This document shows positions 16,597-25,293 of a stretch of 64,000 bases of DNA, piece after piece (the stretch's first letter is position 1; every line of letters begins with the position of its first letter). The position numbers were made by a program, and so were the translations under genes. The notes below the pieces were generated by a model that worked only from the letters and a program-made list of their open reading frames with translations, was not told the origin of the DNA and did no database searches. Source of the stretch: CAXBNB01 sp040151475 (lineage in GTDB: Bacteria > Bacteroidota > Bacteroidia > Cytophagales > Cyclobacteriaceae). Location: the NCBI RefSeq assembly GCF_040151475.1, contig NZ_JBDKWG010000139.1, positions 181,568 to 245,567 of the forward strand, in the 5' to 3' direction.

Positions 16597-17517
16597 ATGC
16601 TTGACCTGGGTTTTGTAAGTGCGATACTTGCTGACAATTCATTTGAAGAAGTGGTAGATTTTGCTGCTCATAATAAATTTAAATGTGTAGAAATGATGTG
16701 TTGGCCTAAAGGCAAGGCTGAACGCAGATATGCAGGAGTTACACATGTTGACGTGGCTACATTGGATGAGAAGAAAATAGCTTATTTGAAGTCATATCTC
16801 GATCAGAGAGGGATTTATATTTCAGGCCTGGGTTACTATCCTAATCCTCTTGATCCGGATCAGGAACAAGCTGAAATTTATATTAATCATATAAAGAACA
16901 TTATAAGAGCCGCAGCAAAGCTTGGAATTCCTGTAGTGAATACATTCGTCGGGCGTGATCCTTCTAAATCTGTTGCGTATAATCTGGATAGGTTTAAGGA
17001 AGTTTGGCCTGATATCATAAAAGAAGCAGAGTTCTATGGGATTAAAATAGGAATTGAAAACTGTCCCATGTTGTTTACTGCCGATGAGTGGCCTGGAGGC
17101 AAAAACTTAGCTATTTCACCAGCTATCTGGGATCAAATGTTTGAAGCTATCCCAAGTGACAATTTTGGATTGAATTATGATCCTTCCCATCTGGTTTGGA
17201 TGCAAATGGATGAAGTGCAGCCATTGTTCGATTACAAAGAAAAGCTCCACCACATTCATTTAAAGGATGTAAAAGTTTACAAGGACAAATTGAATAAAGT
17301 AGGAATATTGGCACATCCTCTTGAATATCATTCTCCAAAGATTCCCGGCTTGGGGGATGTGCGGTGGAGAGAGTTCTTTTCTGCACTGACCACAGTTGGT
17401 TATAAGGGGCCGGTTTGTATTGAAGTGGAGGACAAAGCTTATGAAAGCTCCGAGGCTGATATCCGTTCTGCTATATTAACGAGCAGAAACTACCTTAGTC
17501 AATTTTTGGTTCTTTGA
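16597..17517 (+). CDS. Sugar phosphate isomerase/epimerase (xylose-isomerase-like TIM barrel)
   Basis: Cytoplasmic TIM-barrel enzyme of 306 residues in the AP endonuclease 2/xylose isomerase-like superfamily. Metal-ligand patterns typical of the group are visible: GIENCPM (Glu), NYDPSHLVW (Asp, His), HHIHLKDVK (His) and CIEVEDKAY (Glu). The substrate is unknown; relatives include inositol, tagatose and hydroxypyruvate-type isomerases. It lies 30 bases before a sirtuin gene on the same strand, so the two are probably co-transcribed. Confidence 0.85.
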   Translation: MLDLGFVSAILADNSFEEVVDFAAHNKFKCVEMMCWPKGKAERRYAGVTHVDVATLDEKKIAYLKSYLDQRGIYISGLGYYPNPLDPDQEQAEIYINHIKNIIRAAAKLGIPVVNTFVGRDPSKSVAYNLDRFKEVWPDIIKEAEFYGIKIGIENCPMLFTADEWPGGKNLAISPAIWDQMFEAIPSDNFGLNYDPSHLVWMQMDEVQPLFDYKEKLHHIHLKDVKVYKDKLNKVGILAHPLEYHSPKIPGLGDVRWREFFSALTTVGYKGPVCIEVEDKAYESSEADIRSAILTSRNYLSQFLVL

Positions 17518-17547
17518 AGTTTTGAAGTAAAATATGAATGAGTAAAA

Positions 17548-18240
17548 ATGAAGAGACTTGTTGCATTGACCGGAGCTGGAATAAGCGCAGAAAGTGGGAT
17601 CAGTACATTTCGTGACTCAAATGGCCTGTGGGAAGGGCACGATGTGATGGAGGTGGCTTCTCCTGAAGGTTGGCATAAAAACAAAGAGTTGGTGTTGGAT
17701 TTTTATAACCAAAGAAGAAAACAAGCCCTATCTTCAAAACCCAACGATGGTCATAAAACACTGGCTAATCTGGAGAATGATTTTGACATAACTATCATCA
17801 CCCAAAATGTGGATAATCTTCATGAAAAAGCAGGGTCATCTCATGTGTTGCATCTGCATGGGGAATTGTTCAAGTCTCGAAGTACAGCTGATGATTCTCT
17901 GGTGTACGATATGGAAGGCTGGGAGCTCAATTTGGGAGATAAGTGTGAAAAGGGATCTCAGCTACGACCTCATATTGTTTGGTTTGGAGAAATGGTGCCA
18001 ATGATAGAAGCAGCTGTGGAGTATGTACTTCAGGCAGACATATTTGTGGTCGTTGGTACTTCCATGGTTGTATATCCTGCTGCCGGACTTATCAACTACG
18101 TGCGGACAGAAATACCAAAGTTTATTATTGACCCTAATATTCCTGATATACAGCAACAAAAAAACATGTATCTTTATGAAGAAAAGGCCGGGACAGGTAT
18201 GCTCCGTGTAGCTAAACTATTGAGAGAAAAATACTGTTGA
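17548..18240 (+). CDS. cobB: Sir2-family NAD-dependent protein deacylase without the zinc cysteines
   Basis: Removes acyl groups from protein lysines using NAD, 230 residues. Motifs: GAGISAESGISTFRD at the N-terminus, ITQNVDNLHEKAGS, the catalytic histidine in LHLHGEL, and QLRPHIVWFGEMVP. FYNQRRKQ matches the Y-x-x-R substrate pocket of class III (SIRT5/CobB-like) enzymes, which favour succinyl and malonyl groups. The usual CxxC pairs of the zinc module are missing; only one cysteine (GDKCEKG) remains between the histidine and RPHIVWFGE. It is cytoplasmic and metabolic, not a defence-type fusion. Confidence 0.92.
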   Translation: MKRLVALTGAGISAESGISTFRDSNGLWEGHDVMEVASPEGWHKNKELVLDFYNQRRKQALSSKPNDGHKTLANLENDFDITIITQNVDNLHEKAGSSHVLHLHGELFKSRSTADDSLVYDMEGWELNLGDKCEKGSQLRPHIVWFGEMVPMIEAAVEYVLQADIFVVVGTSMVVYPAAGLINYVRTEIPKFIIDPNIPDIQQQKNMYLYEEKAGTGMLRVAKLLREKYC

Positions 18241-18291
18241 TAGCAAAAGTATTGGTGAACTTAACAGTAATCAAATATTTTAATACCATAT

Positions 18292-19017
18292 ATGAACCAT
18301 GCGTCACTAACCGAACCAGTATCAGGAGGTCTGAATATATCAGTGATCAGTATAGGGCCGGAGTACAGCTTATCTGATCCTATATGGGCTATCAATTGGT
18401 TTGATGTTACTAGCAAAACATTGTATGATTTTTACAATTCCATAGCTGTCTCTCATGTGACATCTGTCAAAGGAGTTCCTTTTTTTAAAGGGCAGTTGAT
18501 CAGGCGTATTGAAGGTCAGGATGCAGATGAAAGAGAGCTGTTGCTGATTGTCTATTACCCGAATCCTGAGAGCTTTTTGACTATGATTAAGTCAAAAATA
18601 TTTCAACTCAAGAGTATATTAAGAGTGTGGGCGGTAAAGGATTTTACCTTCGGTTTTATGAAAAGGAGAGACGATGGTGAAATCCCAAAATTGCAATTTC
18701 ATAAATATGATGGGGGACTTGTATTTCTTGTTCATCATTTCAGAAATGGTCATACTGGTTTTGATGCTTTGAAATTAAAAGATATAGCTGCATCGTATGA
18801 TGTCTTTACCTACTTTGCAGGAATCAAATCACATCTGATTGGTAGAAGGAGAAAGAATGACAAACTTAAAACCGCACCGTTCTTTATGGATGGGTTGTTA
18901 ATTTTAGCAGCATTTGAAGAAACTCAATTTGAAGATATGCTGAATAGTCTTTCGTATCAGGAGTTTATCAAAGAAAACGCTTCTAATTATATAGGCTTGT
19001 ACAGGAGGGAAATATGA
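18292..19017 (+). CDS. Hypothetical protein with probable dimeric alpha-beta barrel domains
   Basis: Soluble protein of 241 residues, not firmly recognised. The first half has a pattern like antibiotic-monooxygenase/DUF1330 folds (ELLLIVYYPNPESFLTMIKS, then LRVWAVKDFTFGFMKRR). The second half looks like a partner repeat (GLVFLVHHFRN ... FEETQFEDMLNSLSYQEF). No cofactor motif or export signal is visible. It starts 52 bases after the sirtuin on the same strand and may belong to the same transcript. Confidence 0.6.
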   Translation: MNHASLTEPVSGGLNISVISIGPEYSLSDPIWAINWFDVTSKTLYDFYNSIAVSHVTSVKGVPFFKGQLIRRIEGQDADERELLLIVYYPNPESFLTMIKSKIFQLKSILRVWAVKDFTFGFMKRRDDGEIPKLQFHKYDGGLVFLVHHFRNGHTGFDALKLKDIAASYDVFTYFAGIKSHLIGRRRKNDKLKTAPFFMDGLLILAAFEETQFEDMLNSLSYQEFIKENASNYIGLYRREI

Positions 19018-19275
19018 TCTTTATGGGATTTAAACCTTAGGTTATTTTGTTCTTAAAAGTTTACAGAGTTTATATTATTTTGACAATACCTCATGGTAAG
19101 TCGTATAAAACACTGATAATTAACCTTTTCTGTTTGGATTATTCAATTATTTTCTCAATATTCACATATTGAGAAAAACGATTAAATGACAGCTAAGGAA
19201 AATTATATTGATTTATGAAAAAAACAGGACTAATGTGGTTTTCTGAAATTTGTCAAAACGCAAATTAACATACCA

Positions 19276-20034
19276 ATGTCAACCACTTTTGAACCAGCCA
19301 GAACCAATTACCCCAACACTACCTTTGATGCTCTGAAGTTAAATACCAAGGAAGTGTCAAAATCGATAATCCGATCAAAAAAAGTAATCCAGTTTCATAT
19401 ACAAAAAAAGAATAAACAAGCTGTTGCGAGTTGTATGTCAAAGACGATCAAGGAATCGTTTGACGCTGAAATGCTGGATTTAATTGAATCCTATAATTCA
19501 GTTCAGTTAACTTCTGCGATAAGAAATTCATTTTCAAATGACAGTGCCTTGAGTATCAGGGATACAGTAAATAATCTTCCAAAGTTTGATTTTAATACCT
19601 CAAGTCGTTTTGATAAAACAGTAATGACAAAGGTGTTTGTAAAAGGAGGATCTCACAATGGTTATGTCATATTGCATGTTCCTGCTTTCGTTCCTGCCAA
19701 TGAGCTTACTATACCTGATGAAGCTACTAATTTTAAAATTAGTGCCAGATTAATTTCGATATCGGATTTTACTTTTTCCAAAGAGTTTAATGCTTACATA
19801 CCAGTGAATATAGATGCGCATGGACTGTTTGGCTCTTTTCATACTACTATGCTTCCGGTACTCAGAATGCAAACACAGCCAATAACAACTCAGATATGTA
19901 TCAATAAATGTAAGCCACTTGAAAGTGGAGTGGGAACAGTTTTGGTAGTTGCCGTTAAGTTCTACAATTATGACCAAGGTAAGTTTGTTCACCTTTCTGA
20001 TAGTGGTACAATGAAAATTATGAAGGTCTTTTAG
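19276..20034 (+). CDS. Hypothetical protein, unrecognised
   Basis: Protein of 252 residues with no family that I recognise. The N-terminal ~100 residues are basic and helical (SKSIIRSKKVIQFHIQKKNK); the C-terminal ~140 residues are beta-rich, with GYVILHVPAFVPANELTIP and TVLVVAVKFYNYDQGKF. No signal peptide, lipobox or membrane helix. It is transcribed alone with 258 upstream bases, long enough for its own promoter. Codon use looks like its neighbours. Confidence 0.6.
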   Translation: MSTTFEPARTNYPNTTFDALKLNTKEVSKSIIRSKKVIQFHIQKKNKQAVASCMSKTIKESFDAEMLDLIESYNSVQLTSAIRNSFSNDSALSIRDTVNNLPKFDFNTSSRFDKTVMTKVFVKGGSHNGYVILHVPAFVPANELTIPDEATNFKISARLISISDFTFSKEFNAYIPVNIDAHGLFGSFHTTMLPVLRMQTQPITTQICINKCKPLESGVGTVLVVAVKFYNYDQGKFVHLSDSGTMKIMKVF

Positions 20035-20136
20035 GCTTCCAGATAATTATTACCAGTCAGTACAAATTCCTGCGAAAATTCCGATGATATATTGAGTTAG
20101 TGAACTTGGTAATGCACCTTTTCGTAAAGGTCTGTT

Positions 20137-20550
20137 GTGATTAGATTTATATTAATATTCTCTTGTTCAATTTTATGCCTAATTTATGCAGGTCAGAGCC
20201 AGTCCAAAAAGCTTATAAGAAGCATTTATTTTGGAGGAGGGAGCTATTATATCGATGGGCAACAAGAGCAGGATTTGATTCTGTTTCTTGATTCCATTCC
20301 TAACATTGAAGCATACAATATTACCATTCATAGCCATACGGATAATATAGGCGGAGCAGCCTTTAACAAACGTTTGTCTGAGTTGAGGAGTTGGTCGGCA
20401 AAACAAATCCTTACTCCGGGCTATGTAAAAGAGCAGGCAATTGAAATTCAGGATTTTGGTCAATTCAATCCTGTTTATGATAACTCTACACTTCTGGGAA
20501 GAATGAAAAACAGAAGGGTTGACATTATATTTTGGCCAATAAATATCTAG
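20137..20550 (+). CDS. Short OmpA-like domain protein
   Basis: Exported protein of 137 residues: an N-terminal signal (IRFILIFSCSILCLIYAGQS) followed directly by one OmpA-like peptidoglycan-associated domain, with HSHTDNIGGAAFNKRLSELR and the C-terminal GRMKNRRVDIIF pattern. The start is a GTG. It probably sits in the periplasm or outer membrane and touches peptidoglycan; there is no beta-barrel. The domain starts so soon after the signal peptide that it is a minimal member of the family. It lies 116 bases before ligA. Confidence 0.8.
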   Translation: MIRFILIFSCSILCLIYAGQSQSKKLIRSIYFGGGSYYIDGQQEQDLILFLDSIPNIEAYNITIHSHTDNIGGAAFNKRLSELRSWSAKQILTPGYVKEQAIEIQDFGQFNPVYDNSTLLGRMKNRRVDIIFWPINI

Positions 20551-20666
20551 TTGTTAAAAGTGAAAATAGATGGTTAAACCTCGTTTTAATCTTTAAAATA
20601 GGAGAAACAGCCTCTTTAAAATGCAAACAATTGCTACATTTGCCCACTTTTCAACTTCAAAGTTTT

Positions 20667-22679
20667 ATGACTCAGGAACAGGCAAAAAAAGAAATATTAG
20701 AGCTCACTGACCGTATCAATTATTACAATGACTTGTACTATCAAGAGAGTGTTTCTGAGATTTCCGATTTTGAATTTGATCAATTGCTTGAAAGGCTCAT
20801 TTCATTAGAAAAACAATATCCAGAGTATAATTTTAGTGATTCTCCCAGCCATAGAGTCGGAGGGACTATCACCAAAAACTTTGAAACGGTAATCCATAAG
20901 TACCCGATGCTGTCATTGGGAAATACTTATTCTGAAGAGGAATTATTAGATTTTGATAAGAGAGTTATCAAAGGGCTTGAAGGTGATGCGCCGGAATATT
21001 TCTGTGAATTGAAGTTTGATGGTGTTGCACTTAGTTTAACCTACGAAAATGGAGTGCTTGTTCAGGCCGTTACCAGAGGAGATGGCACAAAAGGTGATAA
21101 TATTACTGCAAATGCTAAAACAATAAGAACTATTCCATTAAAATTAAAGGGTGATGATATTCCTCAGGAATTTGAAGTAAGGGGAGAGGCATTCATGCCT
21201 TCTGCCGTGTTCAAACTGTTGAATGAACAAAGGGCTGCAAATGGAGAAGAACTTTTGGCAAATCCACGTAATACAGCTTCAGGTACTTTGAAAATGCAGG
21301 ACTCTGCTGTTGTAGCTGCCAGGAAAATTGATTGCTACATGTACAATCTTCTGGGAGCAGAGAAAAACATAAAAACCCATGAAGCCTCTATTAAGACAAT
21401 TGAAAGTTGGGGGTTTAATGTATCTCCTACATACAAATTGTGTAAGAGTATTTCGGAAGTACTGGATTACATAAAGGAATGGGAAGAAAAGAGAAAGACT
21501 TTACCAGTAGATACCGATGGTATTGTTATCAAAGTGAACAGCCTTGATCATCAGGAAATTTTAGGCTTTACAGCAAAAAGTCCCCGTTGGGCAATTGCTT
21601 ATAAATACAAGACTGAAAGTGCATCGACTATTTTGAAGGATATTACTTATCAGGTTGGAAGAACCGGGGCTATTACTCCTGTTGCAGAACTAGAACCCGT
21701 GTTATTAGCCGGGACAACTGTTAAGCGGGCTTCTTTGCATAATGCAAATGAGATAGCCAGGTTGGATATTCGTATTGGTGATACTGTGTATGTTGAGAAA
21801 GGGGGAGAGATTATCCCCAAAGTGACAGGTGTGGACACCACTTTTCGAAAATCTGATTCAAAAGAGCATATTTACATAACCCATTGCCCGGAATGTGGAT
21901 CGGAATTGGTGCGGGAAGAAAGCGAAGCTTCTCATTACTGCCCGAATACAGAAAACTGCCCCCCTCAGATTACAGGAAGGATTCTCCACTTTATTCATAG
22001 AAAGGCTATGGATATTGATTCCATGGGTGAGCAAACTATTAAGTTGTTATACACAGAAGGGCTTGTTAAGAATATTGGAGACTTGTATAATTTGAAATAC
22101 GAACAGGTAGTTCAATTGGAGGGTTTCAAGGAATTGTCGAGCAAGAATCTGATAGATGGAATAGCCAAATCTAAAGAAGCGCCATTCGAAAATGTGTTGT
22201 TTGGGATGGGAATTCGGTTTGTAGGTAGAACTGTAGCAGAAAAATTGGTCGCCTGTTTTAAGAACATTGATGCTTTGATGTCTGCTTCTCTCGAGGAGTT
22301 GATGGAAGTACCGGAAATAGGAGAGCGGATTGCTCAAAGCCTTGTATCCTATTTTAATAATCCCAAAAACCGAGTGCTTATAGAGAAACTTAAAGACGCA
22401 GGTTTGAATTTTGAAATTAACGAAGATGATTATCAATTAGCAGGAGACTCATTAAAGGATATGTCTTTTGTGATATCAGGAGTTTTTGAAAAATATGGTC
22501 GTGATGAATTGAAAGAATTGATAAAGTCACACGGAGGCAAAGTGGTTTCATCTATTTCAGCCAAATTGGATTATCTGGTAGCAGGTGAAAAAATGGGACC
22601 CGCTAAACTTGAAAAGGCAGCCAAACTAAATATAAAAATAATTTCAGAAGCTGAGTTTGATAAAATGATAAATTTGTAA
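20667..22679 (+). CDS. ligA: NAD-dependent DNA ligase
   Basis: Seals nicks in replication and repair using NAD. The 670 residues carry the complete family order: N-terminal Ia domain (YYNDLYYQ), adenylation domain with ELKFDGVAL (the nucleophilic lysine in KxDG), OB fold, a Cys4 zinc site (CPECGSEL to CPNTENCPP), helix-hairpin-helix repeats and a C-terminal BRCT domain (SFVISGVFEKYGRDELK). The ATG at 20667 is used because the 45 residues before it in frame are unlike any ligase and overlap the preceding gene. Followed three bases later by the next gene. Confidence 0.97.
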   Translation: MTQEQAKKEILELTDRINYYNDLYYQESVSEISDFEFDQLLERLISLEKQYPEYNFSDSPSHRVGGTITKNFETVIHKYPMLSLGNTYSEEELLDFDKRVIKGLEGDAPEYFCELKFDGVALSLTYENGVLVQAVTRGDGTKGDNITANAKTIRTIPLKLKGDDIPQEFEVRGEAFMPSAVFKLLNEQRAANGEELLANPRNTASGTLKMQDSAVVAARKIDCYMYNLLGAEKNIKTHEASIKTIESWGFNVSPTYKLCKSISEVLDYIKEWEEKRKTLPVDTDGIVIKVNSLDHQEILGFTAKSPRWAIAYKYKTESASTILKDITYQVGRTGAITPVAELEPVLLAGTTVKRASLHNANEIARLDIRIGDTVYVEKGGEIIPKVTGVDTTFRKSDSKEHIYITHCPECGSELVREESEASHYCPNTENCPPQITGRILHFIHRKAMDIDSMGEQTIKLLYTEGLVKNIGDLYNLKYEQVVQLEGFKELSSKNLIDGIAKSKEAPFENVLFGMGIRFVGRTVAEKLVACFKNIDALMSASLEELMEVPEIGERIAQSLVSYFNNPKNRVLIEKLKDAGLNFEINEDDYQLAGDSLKDMSFVISGVFEKYGRDELKELIKSHGGKVVSSISAKLDYLVAGEKMGPAKLEKAAKLNIKIISEAEFDKMINL

Positions 22680-22682
22680 TTG

Positions 22683-23204
22683 ATGTTTAATAAATACTTT
22701 TTGTCATTCAAAACGGCTTCCGCCATCAAATCACCCAAGGCAGATCGAGGTACCAATGGATTTTCGAATTCTTTACGTATTGGAATCTTGTTTACCTACT
22801 CAGATAAGCATAATTTTGAGCTTGTAAATGAAATGATGGGTAAACTTGAGCAGGAGGGTAAAAGTGTTGACTCAATTACCTATATAGTAAAAATGGGAGA
22901 GAATGATAGTTATCCATTCCCTTTTTTTAATATTAAAGATATTGATTTTTGGGGTAATTGGAAAAAGACGGAAGTCAATGATTTTATCAATATTCCATTT
23001 GATTATTTGTTGAGTTTGGATTTGAATATTAACAATATTACCCAGAATATATTGGCTTTATCGATGGCTAAGTGCCGTGTAGGGCGTTATGAAGAAGGAA
23101 AAAGTGATTACTTTGAATTGATGATTGATCATAAAGAAGATGATTATGAGCAGTTTATCGATCAGGTCTATCACTATATTAAAAATTTAAGAAATGGAGA
23201 GTAA
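22683..23204 (+). CDS. DUF6913-like conserved Bacteroidota protein
   Basis: Cytoplasmic protein of 173 residues found in Bacteroidota beside ligA and dapA; function unknown. Sequence landmarks are RIGILFTYSDKHNFELVNE (a Rossmann-like first strand), FPFFNIKDIDFWGNWKK and FDYLLSLDLN. It sits three bases after ligA and overlaps dapA by 11 bases, so the three are one transcript. The start is the ATG at 22683, one codon after an in-frame TTG. Confidence 0.75.
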   Translation: MFNKYFLSFKTASAIKSPKADRGTNGFSNSLRIGILFTYSDKHNFELVNEMMGKLEQEGKSVDSITYIVKMGENDSYPFPFFNIKDIDFWGNWKKTEVNDFINIPFDYLLSLDLNINNITQNILALSMAKCRVGRYEEGKSDYFELMIDHKEDDYEQFIDQVYHYIKNLRNGE

Positions 23205-24066
23205 ATTTATGGGTACGGGTGTTGCGTTGGTTACACCATTTAATGAAGATTATAGTATTGATTACAATGGGCTGGAAAGGTTGATAGATCATGTTTCTGA
23301 GGGAGGAGTGCACTATTTGGTAGTCTCAGGCACAACTGGTGAGCCATCTACTATGTCCGATAAAGAGAAGTTGGAGGTGTTGAAATTTGTAAAAGAAAAG
23401 AGCACACACAACCTGCCTGTAATTTTTGGAATAGGTGGTAACAACACTCTGGAGTTACTGGAGAAATATAAAGTTTTTGAAGAAGAGGTAGATGCTTTTT
23501 TATCTACTTCGCCTTATTACAATAAGCCCTCACAAGCTGGCATACAAAAGCATTATGAGCTTATTGCAGACAGGTCGTCTAAGCCTGTGATGATATACAA
23601 CGTCCCAAGTCGTACAGGATCCAATGTAGAGGCTGCTACGACAATAGCATTGTCTCAACACCCAAATATTTTTGGGCTTAAGGATGCATCCGGAGACCTT
23701 GCTCAATGCATAGAGATTGCTGCCAACAAATCAGATGATTTTATGTTGATCTCCGGTGATGATGTACTTGCTGTACCCATGATTTCTATAGGGGCAGTGG
23801 GGCTTGTGTCTGTAGTGGCAAATGCACTTGCGGCTCAAACAGTTGAGATGGTGGATTTTGCATTGGCAGGAGATTTTAAGAATGCTGCAAAGAAAGCCTA
23901 TGGTCTTATTGAGCCAATTGACTTGTCGTTTGCAGAAGGTAGCCCTAGTGGAGTGAAATATATGTTGAAAAAAATGGGAGTGTGTGGTGATCAGGTGAGG
24001 CTTCCTCTTACTACTCTCTCTGATGATTTGAAGAAAAGAATAGACATGTTTGTTTCTGTGATGTAG
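23194..24066 (+). CDS. dapA: 4-hydroxy-tetrahydrodipicolinate synthase
   Basis: Condenses pyruvate with aspartate semialdehyde, the first step of the lysine and diaminopimelate branch. The 290-residue TIM barrel shows SGTTGEPSTM (phosphate-like loop), STSPYYNKPSQAG (active-site tyrosine), IYNVPSRTGSN, and GLKDASGDL with the Schiff-base lysine. Length is normal. It overlaps the preceding gene by 11 bases. A strong hairpin follows 33 bases after the stop. Confidence 0.97.
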   Translation: MESKFMGTGVALVTPFNEDYSIDYNGLERLIDHVSEGGVHYLVVSGTTGEPSTMSDKEKLEVLKFVKEKSTHNLPVIFGIGGNNTLELLEKYKVFEEEVDAFLSTSPYYNKPSQAGIQKHYELIADRSSKPVMIYNVPSRTGSNVEAATTIALSQHPNIFGLKDASGDLAQCIEIAANKSDDFMLISGDDVLAVPMISIGAVGLVSVVANALAAQTVEMVDFALAGDFKNAAKKAYGLIEPIDLSFAEGSPSGVKYMLKKMGVCGDQVRLPLTTLSDDLKKRIDMFVSVM

Positions 24067-24099
24067 GAACTATCTTAATACTCTACCTGAGCAAAGGAC

Positions 24100-24140
24100 A
24101 AAAAGAAAGCCTCAAAATTTAGTTTTGAGGCTTTCTTTTT
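24100..24140. terminator. Bidirectional terminator between dapA and pdhB
   Basis: Perfect 18-base stem (24100-24117 with 24123-24140) around a five-base loop; the outer ends are A-tract and T-tract, so it works for both converging genes. Confidence 0.95.
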
Positions 24141-24156
24141 GTGTGAACAATAATGT

Positions 24157-25137
24157 TTATTTTCTATACAAGACAGCTTTCACGGCTTCCTTGGCTCGTT
24201 CTGCATTAGGCAGTACTTCTTGAAGTAAAGTAGGCGCATAAGGCACAGGAACGTCTTTGTTGTTGATCCTGTGAATAGGAGCGTCCAGGTAATCAAATGC
24301 GTGCCTTTGCACATAGTGGCTTATTTCCGTAGAGATAGATGCCAAAGGCCATGTCTCTTCCAGTATCACCAATCTATTGGTTTTTTTAACAGATTCTATA
24401 ATAGTTTTGTAGTCAATAGGTCTTACTGAGATCAGATCTATTAATTCTACACTTATATTTTCTTTGGCAAGATCTGTGGCAACCTGATCCACTACTTTCA
24501 TCATTTTACCGAAAGATACCAAAGTGACATCAGTTCCTTCTTTTACCACTTTTGCTTTATCCAGTGGAATAAGATATTCTCCTTCAGGAACTTCTCCCTT
24601 GTCTCCATACATCAACTCAGACTCCATGAAAATAACCGGATCATTGTCTCTGATAGCAGACTTTAAAAGGCCTTTAGCATCGTAGGGATTTGATGGTACT
24701 ACTACTTTCAGCCCTGGAGTATTTGCGTACCAGTTTTCAAAATTTTGAGAGTGTTGAGAACTCAATTGCCCTGCATTTCCTGTTGGGCCTCTAAACACTG
24801 CCGGCACATTAAACTGACCTCCAGACATAGACATCATTTTGGCCGCACCATTTATTATTTGATCTATAGCCACCAATGAAAAATTGAATGTCATAAACTC
24901 TACAACAGGTCTCAAACCATTCATTGCTGCCCCAACACCCAATCCTGTAAAACCAAGTTCGGCAATAGGAGTATCAATCACTCTTTCAGCTCCAAACTCG
25001 TCCAGCATTCCCTGGCTTACTTTATAAGCACCGTTATATTCAGCCACTTCTTCTCCCATCAGGAACACATTTTTGTCCCTTCTCATTTCCTCACTCATTG
25101 CCTCTCTTAAGGCTTCTCTAAATTGAATTACTCTCAT
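24157..25137 (-). CDS. pdhB: Pyruvate dehydrogenase E1 component, beta subunit
   Basis: Forms the alpha2beta2 E1 enzyme of the pyruvate dehydrogenase complex, 326 residues. Typical motifs: RVIQFREALREAMSEEM at the start, FLMGEEVAEYNGAYKVSQG, DTPIAELGFTGLGVGAA and FRGPTGNAGQLSSQHSQ. The ATG at 25137 is preferred over a TTG two codons upstream. The E1 alpha and E2 genes are not in the window. It is expressed as a single gene facing dapA. Confidence 0.95.
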   Translation of the reverse strand: MRVIQFREALREAMSEEMRRDKNVFLMGEEVAEYNGAYKVSQGMLDEFGAERVIDTPIAELGFTGLGVGAAMNGLRPVVEFMTFNFSLVAIDQIINGAAKMMSMSGGQFNVPAVFRGPTGNAGQLSSQHSQNFENWYANTPGLKVVVPSNPYDAKGLLKSAIRDNDPVIFMESELMYGDKGEVPEGEYLIPLDKAKVVKEGTDVTLVSFGKMMKVVDQVATDLAKENISVELIDLISVRPIDYKTIIESVKKTNRLVILEETWPLASISTEISHYVQRHAFDYLDAPIHRINNKDVPVPYAPTLLQEVLPNAERAKEAVKAVLYRK

Positions 25138-25241
25138 ACTCAATAATTTTTTCGAACCGCTAAATTATATACTACAATATGAATATCCTAAGCAATTAAA
25201 CAAATCTGCTTGATCAAATTGACTAATTACCGGACATAAAA

Positions 25242-25273
25242 AAAGTCCCTACCGAAACTATCAATAGGGACTT
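25242..25273 (-). terminator. Terminator after the TPR lipoprotein gene
   Basis: Stem AAGTCCCTA with TAGGGACTT; read on the minus strand it runs into seven T residues, placed 20 bases after the stop codon at 25294. Confidence 0.9.
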
Positions 25274-25293
25274 AATATTAAATGAGATATTCT

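Noticed and set aside
17548..18240. Sirtuin as a Thoeris ThsA or other Sir2 defence effector
   Set aside because: It is a single-domain short CobB-type deacylase, 7 kb from the TIR gene, with a metabolic neighbour and none of the extra domains of defence sirtuins.
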